From contig NZ_VCBL01000002.1 in NCBI RefSeq assembly GCF_007896435.1, forward strand, positions 1-64,000: a DNA stretch of 64,000 bases. The letters run 5' to 3'. Below, one piece after another: positions 52,781 through 61,390 of this stretch. Source of the stretch: Rummeliibacillus suwonensis (GTDB lineage: Bacteria > Bacillota > Bacilli > Bacillales_A > Planococcaceae). The notes beneath the pieces are model-generated. The model was not told where the DNA came from and did no database searches. It saw only the letters and a program-made list of their open reading frames with translations. Both the position numbers and the translations under genes were made by a program. The number at the start of each line of letters is the position of its first letter. Position 1 is the stretch's first letter.

Positions 52781-52930
52781 TTAATGTTATTTGATTTATT
52801 TTAACAGTCGTTTATAATAAAATAATGTAAACCAACTATTCTTATATAGTATAACAGGTGTGTTGATTAGGAAAAAATCAGAATAACTATATGAGTATAA
52901 ATGAGAAAAATTCCTCATTGTAAACTCCAA

Positions 52931-53155
52931 TCTATATAGATCTTCGCTGCGGCTTGCTCGAGTCCTCGAAAATGCATGCGCATTTCCTTCGTGCGGTGTG
53001 GATTCAGGAAGTCCATTCAATGTCCCGCGGGAAAAGCGAGACAGCTGAGACCCTGCACGAGCGCAGCGAAGGAAGCGGCTCAGCGCTCGCCCGCAGGAAA
53101 GCGAGCAAGTCGCAGCGGAAATCAGCAAATACTCTATATTTTTATAGATAAGATT
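52931..53155 (-). repeat. Family B repeat, copy B4
   Basis: TCTTCGCTGCGGCTTGCTCG begins the element. The palindromic AAATGCATGCGCATTT, TTCGTGCGGTGTGGATTCAGG, GTCCCGCGGGAAAAGCGAGA and CGCTCGCCCGCAGGAAAGCG follow, ending GCAGCGGAAATCAG and an AT-rich edge with ATTGGATAA. It lacks the GCCACGTCC core. It ends about 75 bp before cysK. Confidence 0.78.
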
Positions 53156-53227
53156 GGATAAGAAACATATCTGATAATATAGTTTATTCATATAGACATT
53201 TCTTTTCTAAACGAAAGGGTGACACAG

Positions 53228-54151
53228 TTGAAATATTATAATTCAATCATTGAATTGATCGGTAAAACACCTATCGTAAAATTAAATAAAATACCAGATG
53301 CGAACGGTGCAAATGTTTTTATTAAATTAGAGTCTTTTAACCCTGGTGGAAGTGTTAAAGACCGTGCAGCTTTAAACATGATCGTACAAGCGGAAAAAGA
53401 AGGAAAACTGATTCCGGGTAAAAGTACGATCATTGAACCAACATCAGGAAATACAGGTATTGGTCTTGCTATGGTTTGTGCTACAAGAGGCTATCGCTGC
53501 ATTATTACAATGCCGGACAATGCCACAAAAGAACGCATTAAAATTATGAAAGCTTATGGAGCTGAGGTTCATCTAACACCTTCTGCCCTACGTATGCAAG
53601 GATCCATTGATGAAGCAAAACGAATTGCAGAAGACATTCCAAATCACTTTATTCCCATGCAATTCGAGAATCCAGCAAATGCCGACGCACACCGTGAAAC
53701 AACAGCTGTAGAGATAATAGATACATTTGATGATCAATTAGATGCATTCATATTAACAGCTGGAACTGGTGGTACTGTAACAGGTACAGGGGAAGAATTG
53801 AAAAAACGAATTCCTAATTTGAAAATTTATGTTGTTGAACCTGCTGGATCTCCAGTGCTATCTGGTGGTAAACCTGGACCACACAAAATCCCAGGGACAG
53901 GTCCGGGATTTATCCCTAAAATTTTAAACCGACAAATTTATGATGATATTCTCCACATTGAAGATGAAGATGCACAAGTCATGGCACGACGTCTTGCCGC
54001 TGAAGAGGGGATCTTTGTTGGAGCTTCAGGTGCTGCTTCTGCTTATATGGCCATCCAAGTAGCAAAGAATCTTCCATCATCTGCAAACGTTCTATGCTTA
54101 GCACCAGATACTGGAGAACGCTATTTATCCTCTGACTTATTCCCAGAATAA
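53228..54151 (+). CDS. cysK: Cysteine synthase (O-acetylserine sulfhydrylase)
   Basis: A 307-residue PLP enzyme making cysteine from O-acetylserine and sulfide. Lys44 in NPGGSVKDRAA binds PLP; the substrate loop is EPTSGNTGIGLA; the PLP phosphate loop is TAGTGGTVTGTG; PGTGPGFIP is also typical. TTG 53228 (MKYYNSIIELIGKTPIVKL) is preferred because AAAGGGTGA lies 5 nt upstream; a GTG at 53219 falls inside that site. No S-box or T-box leader is visible. Its stop codon is part of the first bases of repeat A15. Confidence 0.93.
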   Translation: MKYYNSIIELIGKTPIVKLNKIPDANGANVFIKLESFNPGGSVKDRAALNMIVQAEKEGKLIPGKSTIIEPTSGNTGIGLAMVCATRGYRCIITMPDNATKERIKIMKAYGAEVHLTPSALRMQGSIDEAKRIAEDIPNHFIPMQFENPANADAHRETTAVEIIDTFDDQLDAFILTAGTGGTVTGTGEELKKRIPNLKIYVVEPAGSPVLSGGKPGPHKIPGTGPGFIPKILNRQIYDDILHIEDEDAQVMARRLAAEEGIFVGASGAASAYMAIQVAKNLPSSANVLCLAPDTGERYLSSDLFPE

Positions 54152-54245
54152 AGTGAAACTTCGCAAAGCAGGGGGATTCCTGCTTTATGTGAGTCGAACC
54201 TGATCAGGTCATTTTTATTGTAATCTTGCAACAGAGGATTATGAT
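54147..54245 (+). repeat. Decayed family A repeat, copy A15 (overlaps cysK stop)
   Basis: GAATAAAGTGAAACTTC includes the cysK stop codon. The first hairpin has a new sequence, AAAGCAGG/CCTGCTTT, but keeps full complementarity. The rest is barely recognisable. Confidence 0.55.
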
Positions 54246-54254
54246 GAATGCCGA

Positions 54255-54294
54255 AAAAAGAACCTAGTTCCATTCATAATGGCTAGGTTCTTTT
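54255..54294. terminator. Terminator after cysK
   Basis: AAAAGAACCTAG pairs with CTAGGTTCTTTT around a loop with its own CCATTCATAATGG pairing. Confidence 0.88.
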
Positions 54295-54372
54295 ATTATT
54301 TATTGGTTATATAATTGATCAGGAAAATGTTATCTATACATCTTTATGGATAAGATATTCATGAGTTCTATT

Positions 54373-55094
54373 TCATTGAATAATCGTGACATTACTTAAA
54401 TCCGCCTTGCCGGCTTTCAAGAAGTTATATGTTAATTTATCCATTTTAGCTCCACTGAAGTCAACTTTTTTAACATCTGACAAACGGAATTGGACTTTTT
54501 TTAAATTTGTATTTCTGAAAGAAGCTTTTTTTAAAGTACACATTTCAAATATAGTTTCTTCAAACATTTGACCATCAAAATCAATACCTGTAAGATTGCT
54601 GGACTTAAAAAACGACCGGTGATAATTGCAATTTTTGAAAGTAGATCCTTTAAAATTCGAACCGCTAAACTGTGCACCTGTCAAATTCACATTTTCAAAA
54701 ATAGCCTCTCCTAAATTGCATGATTTGAACTCACAATCGGTCAAATCTGAATTAGAAAAGTCTGATCCTTTTAAATCACTGCCTTTGAATTTTCCTTCAC
54801 GAATGGAGACATCACGAAAATCAGAATTTACCATTCTTGATCTTGAAAAATCCATCTGAATAGCTTTTTCAAGTTCTGATTGTTGTAAGTTAATGGAATC
54901 GATCAACTCAGATACATCTCCAATGGAATTGATCGTCATTTGATAGGCTTCTGTCTCGCTATACCCTTTGCTTTTATAGTCTTGATATTTTTCAGTTAAG
55001 TTAGCAGATAATTCTTCTTCCAGCTCTTTTGCCGTTCTCACTTTTGGATATGGTGCAAAATATTGTGTACATATTGATTAATTTCTTTTTGCAT
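54373..55094 (-). pseudogene. Pentapeptide-repeat protein with permease-prefix-like N-terminus, frameshifted
   Basis: The main frame (GTG 55041 to 54373, 222 residues) begins inside the expected N-terminal domain: KELEEELSANLTEKYQDYKSKGYSETEAYQMTINSIGDVSEL. About 25 pentapeptide repeats of the A(D/N)LxX type follow (SDLKGSDFSNSDLTD). The real ribosome site AAAGGATGAG serves ATG 55094, giving MQKEINQYVHNI in another frame. Adding one T in the run near 55057-55060 joins it as ...VHNIFAPYPKVRTAKELEEEL, the normal family start. So the gene carries a 1-nt deletion, or the assembly has an error. It follows padR by 15 bp. Confidence 0.75.
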
Positions 55095-55109
55095 GGTTCA
55101 CTCATCCTT

Positions 55110-55439
55110 TCATAGTAAACGTTCTAAAATCTGTTTTGCCTGTTCCCAATTTTTTTTATTTTGTTCATATGTGTTCTTGCCTAAGTCTGTTATTTTATAG
55201 TACTTTCTACGACCACCAATATTCTCACTTCCCCAATAAGAAGTAATACTACCTTCTTTTTCTAATCGCTTTAAGCTCGAATACATAGTGGCTTCCTTTA
55301 GCTCATATTGATTTCCTGAATTGGCATAAATCAATTTACTAATTTGATAACCATATTTATCTCCAGCTAACAGTAGCTTTAAAATCATTGTATCGGTATG
55401 ACCACGCAGTAAATCTGCAGAAATTTTACTTTCACTCAA
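55110..55439 (-). CDS. PadR family transcriptional regulator
   Basis: A 109-residue winged-helix repressor: LLRGHTDTMILKLLLAGDKYGYQISKLI, ELKEATMYSSLKRLEKEGSITSYW, then GGRRKYYKITDLGKNTYEQNKKNWEQ. This is the compact PadR-s2 type. It starts with TTG 55439, 8 nt after AAGGAGG. It is paired, as is common, with a gene for a protein with a permease-prefix-like domain that usually acts as its partner. A palindrome lies between the -35 and -10 of its promoter, indicating autoregulation. Confidence 0.92.
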   Translation of the reverse strand: MSESKISADLLRGHTDTMILKLLLAGDKYGYQISKLIYANSGNQYELKEATMYSSLKRLEKEGSITSYWGSENIGGRRKYYKITDLGKNTYEQNKKNWEQAKQILERLL

Positions 55440-55460
55440 TCACCTAACCTCCTTGAATAC

Positions 55461-55489
55461 AATATACATTTATGTACTATGACTGTCAA
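55461..55489 (-). promoter_or_regulatory. padR promoter with palindromic operator
   Basis: On the minus strand TTGACA (55484-55489) and TATATT (55461-55466) are 17 bp apart. The spacer holds GTACATAAATGTA (55465-55477), an inverted repeat of TACAT. Position and symmetry suit a PadR operator. Confidence 0.7.
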
Positions 55490-55732
55490 GGTATTATGAC
55501 TATAATAGATATACACCAATCACAAAAAAAGTGAAGAAGCTTTGCATGGAGAAAATCCATTGAGGCAATAATTATAATGGACCAATTGGAGCATCACTAA
55601 ATCAATATGATATGATCTACGTCCTAAATCGTTTGTAAAGTTACATACTAGTTGGCAAAGGGGATTTTGACATCTTCTTGACATGTATTAAAGGCATAAT
55701 ACTAACAAAAGAGCGGTAGGAAGGAGCACCAT

Positions 55733-56650
55733 ATGAATAAGAAAAATATTAAATATTTAAAATTTGGAATTGATTTATTAATGGTAAGTACATTCGTATT
55801 GTTTTTCAACAAACGCGTATTCGGAGGTTTAACTTTTCATGAAATAGCAGGCTTATCGATTGCAGTAGTTTTTTTTACACATATATTGCTTAACTGGCAA
55901 TGGGTCAAAAATATTACTTTAAAATTATTTAATCGAAAAATACCTTTCAGGACAAAATTTAGTTACCTATTAAATTTACTGTTATTAGTGGGAATGGCGT
56001 TTATTATGATGAGTGGCATTTTTATTTCAAGAGTTGTATTTCCAAACATTCATATTGAAAACGAACAATGGTTTAAAATAGCTCATATGTCCATCTCCTT
56101 TTTAGTTTTGATCATAGTAGCCATTCACATTGGATTACATTGGAAATGGATTATTAATGTTTTCAAAAATATCGTGAAAATCAAAAAATCTAAACGAAGT
56201 TTTCAAGTGGCAGCTCGAGTAGCAACTGTTGCATTATTGATATTTGGAAGCTATGAAATATACTCTACAAATTTTTTAATGCACCTAGAAGGAATTACCA
56301 AAATATTTAATCCATCTTCTAATATGGAGGGAAAAGGTTTTAATACTGGAGAAAGACATGATTCTGCGCACGAAGGTTTTGCTGAATCTGGAAAACCGGA
56401 TCTTCCCGCCGAAGGTGATTTCGGAGCCAATGGAAAACCGTCACTGAGTGATGATGTTGAAAATGGAGATAGATCAGCATCACTAAAGGGGAACTTTCAT
56501 GGAGGAAAAGGCCAATTTGAAAGCGCAAGTGCATTAGGAGTGATCATCAAGTATTTCGCTATTATGTCTGTATTTATCATACTCATTTATTATATTGAAA
56601 AATCTATACTACATATAAGGCGAAGACAAAACTTACAAGGTAGTATGTAA
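55733..56650 (+). CDS. DUF4405 cytochrome-like membrane protein
   Basis: A 305-residue membrane protein with five helices. The first four carry spaced histidines (LTFHEIAGLSIAVVFFTHILLNWQW and IAHMSISFLVLIIVAIHIGLHWKW), typical of DUF4405 and of cytochrome b561-like haem-binding bundles. Between helices 4 and 5 lies an exported, Gly/Ser/Asp/Glu-rich loop of about 80 residues (FNTGERHDSAHEGFAESGKPD...). A last helix and basic tail follow. Haem binding is inferred. GGAAGGAG precedes the ATG. It diverges from padR across about 290 bp containing TTGACA-like elements. Confidence 0.75.
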   Translation: MNKKNIKYLKFGIDLLMVSTFVLFFNKRVFGGLTFHEIAGLSIAVVFFTHILLNWQWVKNITLKLFNRKIPFRTKFSYLLNLLLLVGMAFIMMSGIFISRVVFPNIHIENEQWFKIAHMSISFLVLIIVAIHIGLHWKWIINVFKNIVKIKKSKRSFQVAARVATVALLIFGSYEIYSTNFLMHLEGITKIFNPSSNMEGKGFNTGERHDSAHEGFAESGKPDLPAEGDFGANGKPSLSDDVENGDRSASLKGNFHGGKGQFESASALGVIIKYFAIMSVFIILIYYIEKSILHIRRRQNLQGSM

Positions 56651-56690
56651 ACGATTCAGGCTTAATCTCTATCAAATGACTTAGAAAATG

Positions 56691-56737
56691 AAAAAGTGTG
56701 AATGGGTGCTGCTTGCTCACCAACATTCACACTTTTT
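56691..56737. terminator. Bidirectional terminator
   Basis: AAAAAGTGTGAATG pairs with CATTCACACTTTTT, with an inner GGTG/CACC stem. It lies between convergent genes. Confidence 0.9.
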
Positions 56738-56783
56738 AGCTTTGTAATTCCTATTATGAAAGAACTCGGGAAAAATCTCTTTT

Positions 56784-57953
56784 TTACAGTACCGCTGCCA
56801 ATCTTTTTATTCCTTCTTCAATCGTTGCGGGTTCTGAGTTTGTATAATTTAAGCGCAATGTGCTGGCACCTTTAACATTTGTATAGAATGGATCTCCTGG
56901 GACAAATGCTACTTTGTTTTCGATCGCACGTTTAAAGACTTCTACGGATGAAACACCTTCCCCTAGATCAGCCCATAAAAACATTCCGCCCTCTGGTTTT
57001 GTGAATGTAACATGTGCTGGTAAATACTTTTCCATAGCAGCAATCATCGCGTTACATTGTTTCTTATATAAGTCTGTAATTTGGCTAATATGTTTTTCGT
57101 AATCATTATGAACTAGATAATCATAAATAGCATATTGAGAAATGACATTTGTGTGCAAATCTGATGATTGTTTCGCAGCAATCAAGTGCCCCATCAATTC
57201 TTTATTGGTCGTACATAAATAACCGATACGCATACCTGGTGATAATGTTTTCGAAAATGAGCCAAATAGTACACTATTATCTAATTTACCGCCCGCAATA
57301 TATGGCAATGATTCACCTGCAAAACGAAGTTCGCCATATGGATCATCTTCAATCAAGATCGTATTTGTCTTTTTGATGATTTCATAAATAGCTTCACGTT
57401 TTTCTCTTGAATAGGTTAACCCCGTAGGATTTTGGAAATTAGGAACCATATATAATAACTTGACATCATCATTTTTTAATGTTTCTTCTAACTCTTCTAA
57501 ATTTAAGCCATCATCTTCAAGGCTAACTGATAAGAAGTTCGGTTCATAAAGTGAGAAAGTTTGGATAGCAGCAAGATAACAGGGACTTTCTACAGCTACA
57601 CGATCACCTTTATTAATCAACACTTTTCCCATCAAGTCTAGTCCTTGTTGAGAACCTGTTGTGATCAAAATATTATCTGCTGAAACATCTATATCGAATC
57701 TTTTTTTATATCGATCAGCAATCCATTGACGTAATGGCAAATATCCTTGAGTACCTGCATATTGGAATACTTTTTCACCTGATGTTTGTAATACTCGATC
57801 CATAGACTCCTGAAATTCAGTCACTGGGAAAGAAATTGGATTTGGCAATCCTCCTGCGAAAGAAATAATATCTTTTGCTTCAGTCAATCGCATAATTTCC
57901 GCAATAAATGAGCTATCTGTTTTTAACATTCGATCAGAAAAAATTTGTACCAT
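56784..57953 (-). CDS. PLP-dependent aminotransferase, class I/II (LysN/2-aminoadipate type)
   Basis: A 389-residue fold-type I aminotransferase. PLP Lys235 lies in GSFSKTLSPGMRIGYL; other parts are ISFAGGLPNP, FQYAGTQGYLPLRQWIA, TTGSQQGLDL, NFQNPTGLTYS and EDDPYGELRF. The sequence resembles the aminoadipate/aromatic aminotransferase group and the catalytic half of MocR regulators, but no DNA-binding domain is fused. The actual amino acid substrate is unknown. The start is ATG 57953 on the minus strand. Confidence 0.9.
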   Translation of the reverse strand: MVQIFSDRMLKTDSSFIAEIMRLTEAKDIISFAGGLPNPISFPVTEFQESMDRVLQTSGEKVFQYAGTQGYLPLRQWIADRYKKRFDIDVSADNILITTGSQQGLDLMGKVLINKGDRVAVESPCYLAAIQTFSLYEPNFLSVSLEDDGLNLEELEETLKNDDVKLLYMVPNFQNPTGLTYSREKREAIYEIIKKTNTILIEDDPYGELRFAGESLPYIAGGKLDNSVLFGSFSKTLSPGMRIGYLCTTNKELMGHLIAAKQSSDLHTNVISQYAIYDYLVHNDYEKHISQITDLYKKQCNAMIAAMEKYLPAHVTFTKPEGGMFLWADLGEGVSSVEVFKRAIENKVAFVPGDPFYTNVKGASTLRLNYTNSEPATIEEGIKRLAAVL

Positions 57954-58109
57954 AATCCATTCTCCTTCTTTGCTACACTCTTTATATTTTTATATTATAT
58001 CAAATCACAAAACATTGGAAATTGTCAATATTTTTAAGAAAATTTAAGTAGATTAACTCTTGTACTGTTTATTCCATTTTATCACGAAAGTAGCTATCGT
58101 TGGCTTGTT

Positions 58110-58166
58110 GATATACATTTTGTATACAAAAGAAAAATTGTCAACAGATTTCTGCTACGACTTGCT
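58110..58166 (+). repeat. Family B fragment (left edge)
   Basis: GATATACATTTTGTATAC is followed by AGATTTCTGCTACGACTTGC, the left end of family B; nothing else of the element follows. The rest of 57954-58354 shows no gene. Confidence 0.4.
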
Positions 58167-58354
58167 TTTCTTTCTAAACTAGCACACCCAGTAAATTATC
58201 GCTATTCCTTTAATCATAGCTTTTTCCCGTAGAAGTTTACACAGATTTCCATCCTGATTTTTTCCTAACGAACACACTAGGTCTTTGCCAAAACGTGTGC
58301 TTGACGAAATGAATATCATATTTATTGGTAAAAAATAGTGTTTAATAACACCAT

Positions 58355-58632
58355 TTAGATAGATCTTTGCTGCGGCTTGCTCGAGTCCTCGAAAATGCAT
58401 GCGCATTTCCTTCGTGCAGTGTGGATTCAGGAAGTCCATTCAATGTCCCAGAGAGAGCGAACAGATGAGACCACCCTGCACGGAGCAATTTACGGAACGG
58501 AATTGTGGTGCGCCACGTCCTGTGGCAACGATTCCGTGACCAACATCCTGTTCCCCCAAGCGGCTCATCGCTCGCCCGCAGGAAAGCGAGCAAGCCGGAG
58601 CGGAAATCAATAGGCTATCTAATTTTATGTCA
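58355..58632 (-). repeat. Family B repeat, copy B5 (full length)
   Basis: TCTTTGCTGCGGCTTGCTCG, palindromic AAATGCATGCGCATTT, TTCGTGCAGTGTGGATTCAGG, the shared core GCGCCACGTCCTGTGGCAAC and GTGACCAACATCCTGTT, CGCTCGCCCGCAGGAAAGCG, and the right end GGAGCGGAAATCAATAGG with the AT-rich edge. The core is identical over 20 bp to that of family A copy A11. Confidence 0.82.
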
Positions 58633-58788
58633 AGAACAGATTTTGGTGTAGAGCCAACACACCTGAAAGAAAAAATTTTTTCCCACTCATTGCTTTTCGG
58701 ACAACCCATGGACTTATCGCCAACTAATACAGTCAAGAGAGGAAGATTTTCTACTATTTATATAGGAATCAATATATCAAAAAAGTTA

Positions 58789-58818
58789 TTGTTTTTTGCT
58801 ATTGAAAAATGTTATAAT
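58789..58818 (+). promoter_or_regulatory. Putative promoter of the amino-acid ABC operon
   Basis: TTGTTT (58789-58794) and TATAAT (58813-58818) are 18 bp apart, about 87 bp before the binding-protein start. Confidence 0.55.
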
Positions 58819-58904
58819 TTATTAGCTTGATAATATATCAACGTATTAGCAAACTAAAGTGAAATGAAAAACTTAATAATAAGAACAAGGTGGTTTTCTA
58901 AAGT

Positions 58905-59684
58905 ATGAAACGTTTTGCAATTATGACAATGTTCGTCGTTGCTATTTTTAGTATTATGGCTGGATGTTCATCTGATAAATCTGCTTCAAAAGATGACAAA
59001 ACGTTAGTAATCGGTGTTGATGATGAATTTGCCCCAATGGGATTCCGAGATAAGGATAACAACATCGTTGGTTTTGACATTGACTATGCAAAAGCAGCCG
59101 CTAAAGAAATGGGCTACAAAGTAAAAATTCAACCAATCGAATGGAAAACAAAAGAGTCTGAGTTAAGCAGTGGTCGAATTGATTTGATCTGGAACGGCTA
59201 CACAATTACAGACGAACGTAAGAAAAAAGTTGATTTTACAAAGCCATATTTAAAGAATGCTCAAGTTGTCGTTACACTTGCAGATTCCAAAATTGCTAAG
59301 TTAGATGATTTAAAAGGAAAAGTTGTTGGTTTACAAGCTCAATCTTCAGCAGCTGATGCTTTAAATGCAAGTTCTATTAAATCAAAACTAAAAAATGTCA
59401 GTGAATACTCTGATAATGTAATGGCACTAAATGATTTAAAGAATGGTCGTACTAACGCAGTCGTTATTGATGAGGTTGTTATTGACTACTATATGTCAAA
59501 AGAAAAAGACACATTCAAAATTCTTGATGAATCACTTGCTCCTGAAGAATATGGTGTTGGTGTGAAAAAAGGCAACGATGAATTATTAAACAAGTTACAA
59601 AAAGCGCTTGATAAAATGAATGAAAACGGCACAGCCGCTGAGATTTCTAAAAAATGGTTTGGCGAAAATAAAGTATTAAAGTAA
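58905..59684 (+). CDS. Amino-acid ABC transporter binding lipoprotein
   Basis: A 259-residue lipoprotein of solute-binding family 3: signal FAIMTMFVVAIFSIMAGC with the lipid Cys near residue 21. LVIGVDDEFAPMGFRDKDNNIVGFDIDYAKAAAKEMG, WKTKESELSSGRIDLIWNGYTITDERKKKVDFTKPY and AVVIDEVVIDYYM follow. It binds a polar amino acid; cystine, glutamine and arginine types look alike at this level. It forms an operon with the permease and ATPase genes downstream, with a hairpin after its stop codon. Confidence 0.92.
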   Translation: MKRFAIMTMFVVAIFSIMAGCSSDKSASKDDKTLVIGVDDEFAPMGFRDKDNNIVGFDIDYAKAAAKEMGYKVKIQPIEWKTKESELSSGRIDLIWNGYTITDERKKKVDFTKPYLKNAQVVVTLADSKIAKLDDLKGKVVGLQAQSSAADALNASSIKSKLKNVSEYSDNVMALNDLKNGRTNAVVIDEVVIDYYMSKEKDTFKILDESLAPEEYGVGVKKGNDELLNKLQKALDKMNENGTAAEISKKWFGENKVLK

Positions 59685-59697
59685 AATGTATATGGGC

Positions 59698-59737
59698 AAA
59701 ATCGGGTTTCCTTTTTTGGAAACCTGTTTTGTTTTTA
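59698..59737 (+). terminator. Intercistronic hairpin after the binding-protein gene
   Basis: GGGTTTCC pairs with GGAAACCTG around TTTTTT, followed by TTTTGTTTTT. It can act as a partial terminator that keeps the binding protein more abundant than the membrane parts. Confidence 0.75.
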
Positions 59738-59806
59738 ACATGCATATTGGAATCGTTCCTATTCCGGTAATAGTGAGCAACGAATTTCATTAGGAGGAGC
59801 ACTTGT

Positions 59807-60466
59807 ATGAGCTTAGATTATTTCACGTCGATCCTGAAGCCGATGCTCCAAGGATCTCAAATGACGATACTACTATTTTTTATCTCCATCGTGTTATCTA
59901 TACCTCTTGGTTTTTTGTTAACATTGGCGGTAAACAGTAGATTTAAACCACTATCCTGGCTGGCACAAGCCTATATCTATATAATGCGAGGTACGCCACT
60001 TTTACTTCAATTATTGATTATTTGCTTTGGGCTACCCATGATTCCGGGCATTGGTCAATACTTAGTATTAGATCGTTTTACTGCAGCGTGTATCGGCTTC
60101 ATCCTTAACTATGCTGCCTATTTTGCTGAAATCTTCCGTGGTGGTTTGTTAGCGATCGATAAAGGCCAATATGAAGCAGCACAAGTACTCGGATTGAATA
60201 AATTTCAAACGACTACCCGTATCATTTTGCCTCAGATGTTCCGAATCGCTATTCCAGCTTTAGCAAACGAATCAGTGACACTTGTAAAAGACACTGCACT
60301 ACTATATGCCGTGGCTGTCCCTGAATTATTACACTATGCAGAAACCGCTGTAAATCGTGATTTTACGATCTTTCCATTCTTCGTTGCAGGTGCCATCTAT
60401 TTGATCATGACACTTGTCCTTACGCTCATTTTTAAATGGATTGAACGCCGATTTACATTTGAATAG
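59807..60466 (+). CDS. Amino-acid ABC transporter permease
   Basis: A 219-residue permease of the HisM/GlnP type with five helices: FFISIVLSIPLGFLLTLAV, YIYIMRGTPLLLQLLIICFGLP, GFILNYAAYFAEIFRGGLLAIDKGQYEAAQVLGLNKFQTTTRIILPQ (the EAA loop), and ALANESVTLVKDTALLYAVAVPEL. It probably acts as a homodimer with the ATPase. GGAGGAG lies upstream of the ATG. It is followed after 15 bp by the ATPase gene. Confidence 0.94.
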   Translation: MSLDYFTSILKPMLQGSQMTILLFFISIVLSIPLGFLLTLAVNSRFKPLSWLAQAYIYIMRGTPLLLQLLIICFGLPMIPGIGQYLVLDRFTAACIGFILNYAAYFAEIFRGGLLAIDKGQYEAAQVLGLNKFQTTTRIILPQMFRIAIPALANESVTLVKDTALLYAVAVPELLHYAETAVNRDFTIFPFFVAGAIYLIMTLVLTLIFKWIERRFTFE

Positions 60467-60481
60467 AGAGGAGTGGTCGAT

Positions 60482-61228
60482 ATGGCTATCATTGAAGTTT
60501 CCAAACTAAAAAAATCATTCGGTAATCTAGATGTGTTAAAGCAAATTACCTTTGATGTCAATAAAAATGATGTTGTAGCGGTTATTGGACCCTCTGGATC
60601 TGGTAAAAGCACAATGCTTAGAAGTCTTGTTCATCTTGAAAAAATTGATGGAGGAAGTATCATGGTTGCCGGTGATAATCTTGTGAAAAATGGCGTCTAT
60701 TCAAAACCACAAGAAATTAGACGAGTTACTTCTAGAATGGGCATGGTATTTCAGCATTTTAATCTATTCCCACATTTAACGGTGAAAGATAATCTTGAAA
60801 TGGCTCCTCGACTTGTCAAAAAGGAATCCGCTAAAGAGCTTAGTAGTCGCAGCATGGTACTATTAGAAAAAGTCGGACTTGCTGACAAGGCTTCTGCATA
60901 TCCTGCAAATCTTTCAGGTGGTCAAAAACAGCGTGTGGCAATAGCTAGAGCGCTTATGATGAATCCAGACATTATGTTATTCGACGAACCTACTTCAGCA
61001 CTCGACCCTGAGTTAACTGGTGAAGTGCTTCAGGTGATGAAAGATTTAGCAGAAGAACATATGACCATGATTGTGGTTACACATGAAATGGGATTTGCAA
61101 GAGAAGTGGCTAATCGAGTCCTTTTTATGGACAATGGGGAAATTCTTGAATCTGGTACACCGCAAGAATTGTTTGATCATCCCAAATTCGATCGTACGAA
61201 AGTCTTTCTTAAACGCAGCTTAAAATAG
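60482..61228 (+). CDS. Amino-acid ABC transporter ATP-binding protein
   Basis: A 248-residue ATPase with Walker [11 protein letters not shown]-loop [13 protein letters not shown], signature [15 protein letters not shown], Walker [16 protein letters not shown] and H-loop [12 protein letters not shown]. It belongs to the GlnQ/ArtP/TcyC group that energises polar amino-acid uptake. ATG 60482 follows GAGGAG by 8 nt; a GTG at 60473 would overlap that ribosome site. Last gene of the operon, before a strong terminator. Confidence 0.95.
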   Translation: MAIIEVSKLKKSFGNLDVLKQITFDVNKNDVVAVIGPSGSGKSTMLRSLVHLEKIDGGSIMVAGDNLVKNGVYSKPQEIRRVTSRMGMVFQHFNLFPHLTVKDNLEMAPRLVKKESAKELSSRSMVLLEKVGLADKASAYPANLSGGQKQRVAIARALMMNPDIMLFDEPTSALDPELTGEVLQVMKDLAEEHMTMIVVTHEMGFAREVANRVLFMDNGEILESGTPQELFDHPKFDRTKVFLKRSLK

Positions 61229-61281
61229 TGTGGTTCGAAGCTGTTTTATCGGATGTAGAAAAATAAGGTATTTATGAAATA

Positions 61282-61324
61282 GTAAAAAAGTACAGCAGGA
61301 TTTTCTCCTAATGTACTTTTTTAC
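61282..61324 (+). terminator. Terminator of the amino-acid ABC operon
   Basis: GTAAAAAAGTACA pairs with TGTACTTTTTTAC; inside, AGGA pairs with TCCT. Confidence 0.88.
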
Positions 61325-61390
61325 TTTTAGCAATGCATGATTATCGTTAAAACCATTCAATTACGTTGCTAGAAATGACGATTTATTTTA

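Noticed and set aside
52796-53191. Open frames on both strands before cysK
   Set aside because: They are produced by the GC-rich sequence of repeat B4 and have no ribosome site or recognisable product.
53130-53227. S-box or T-box ahead of cysK
   Set aside because: The leader is too short after repeat B4 and lacks the conserved motifs.
58342-58736. Overlapping open frames between the aminotransferase and ABC operon
   Set aside because: They fall in repeat B5 and its edge, on both strands, with repeat-derived peptides.
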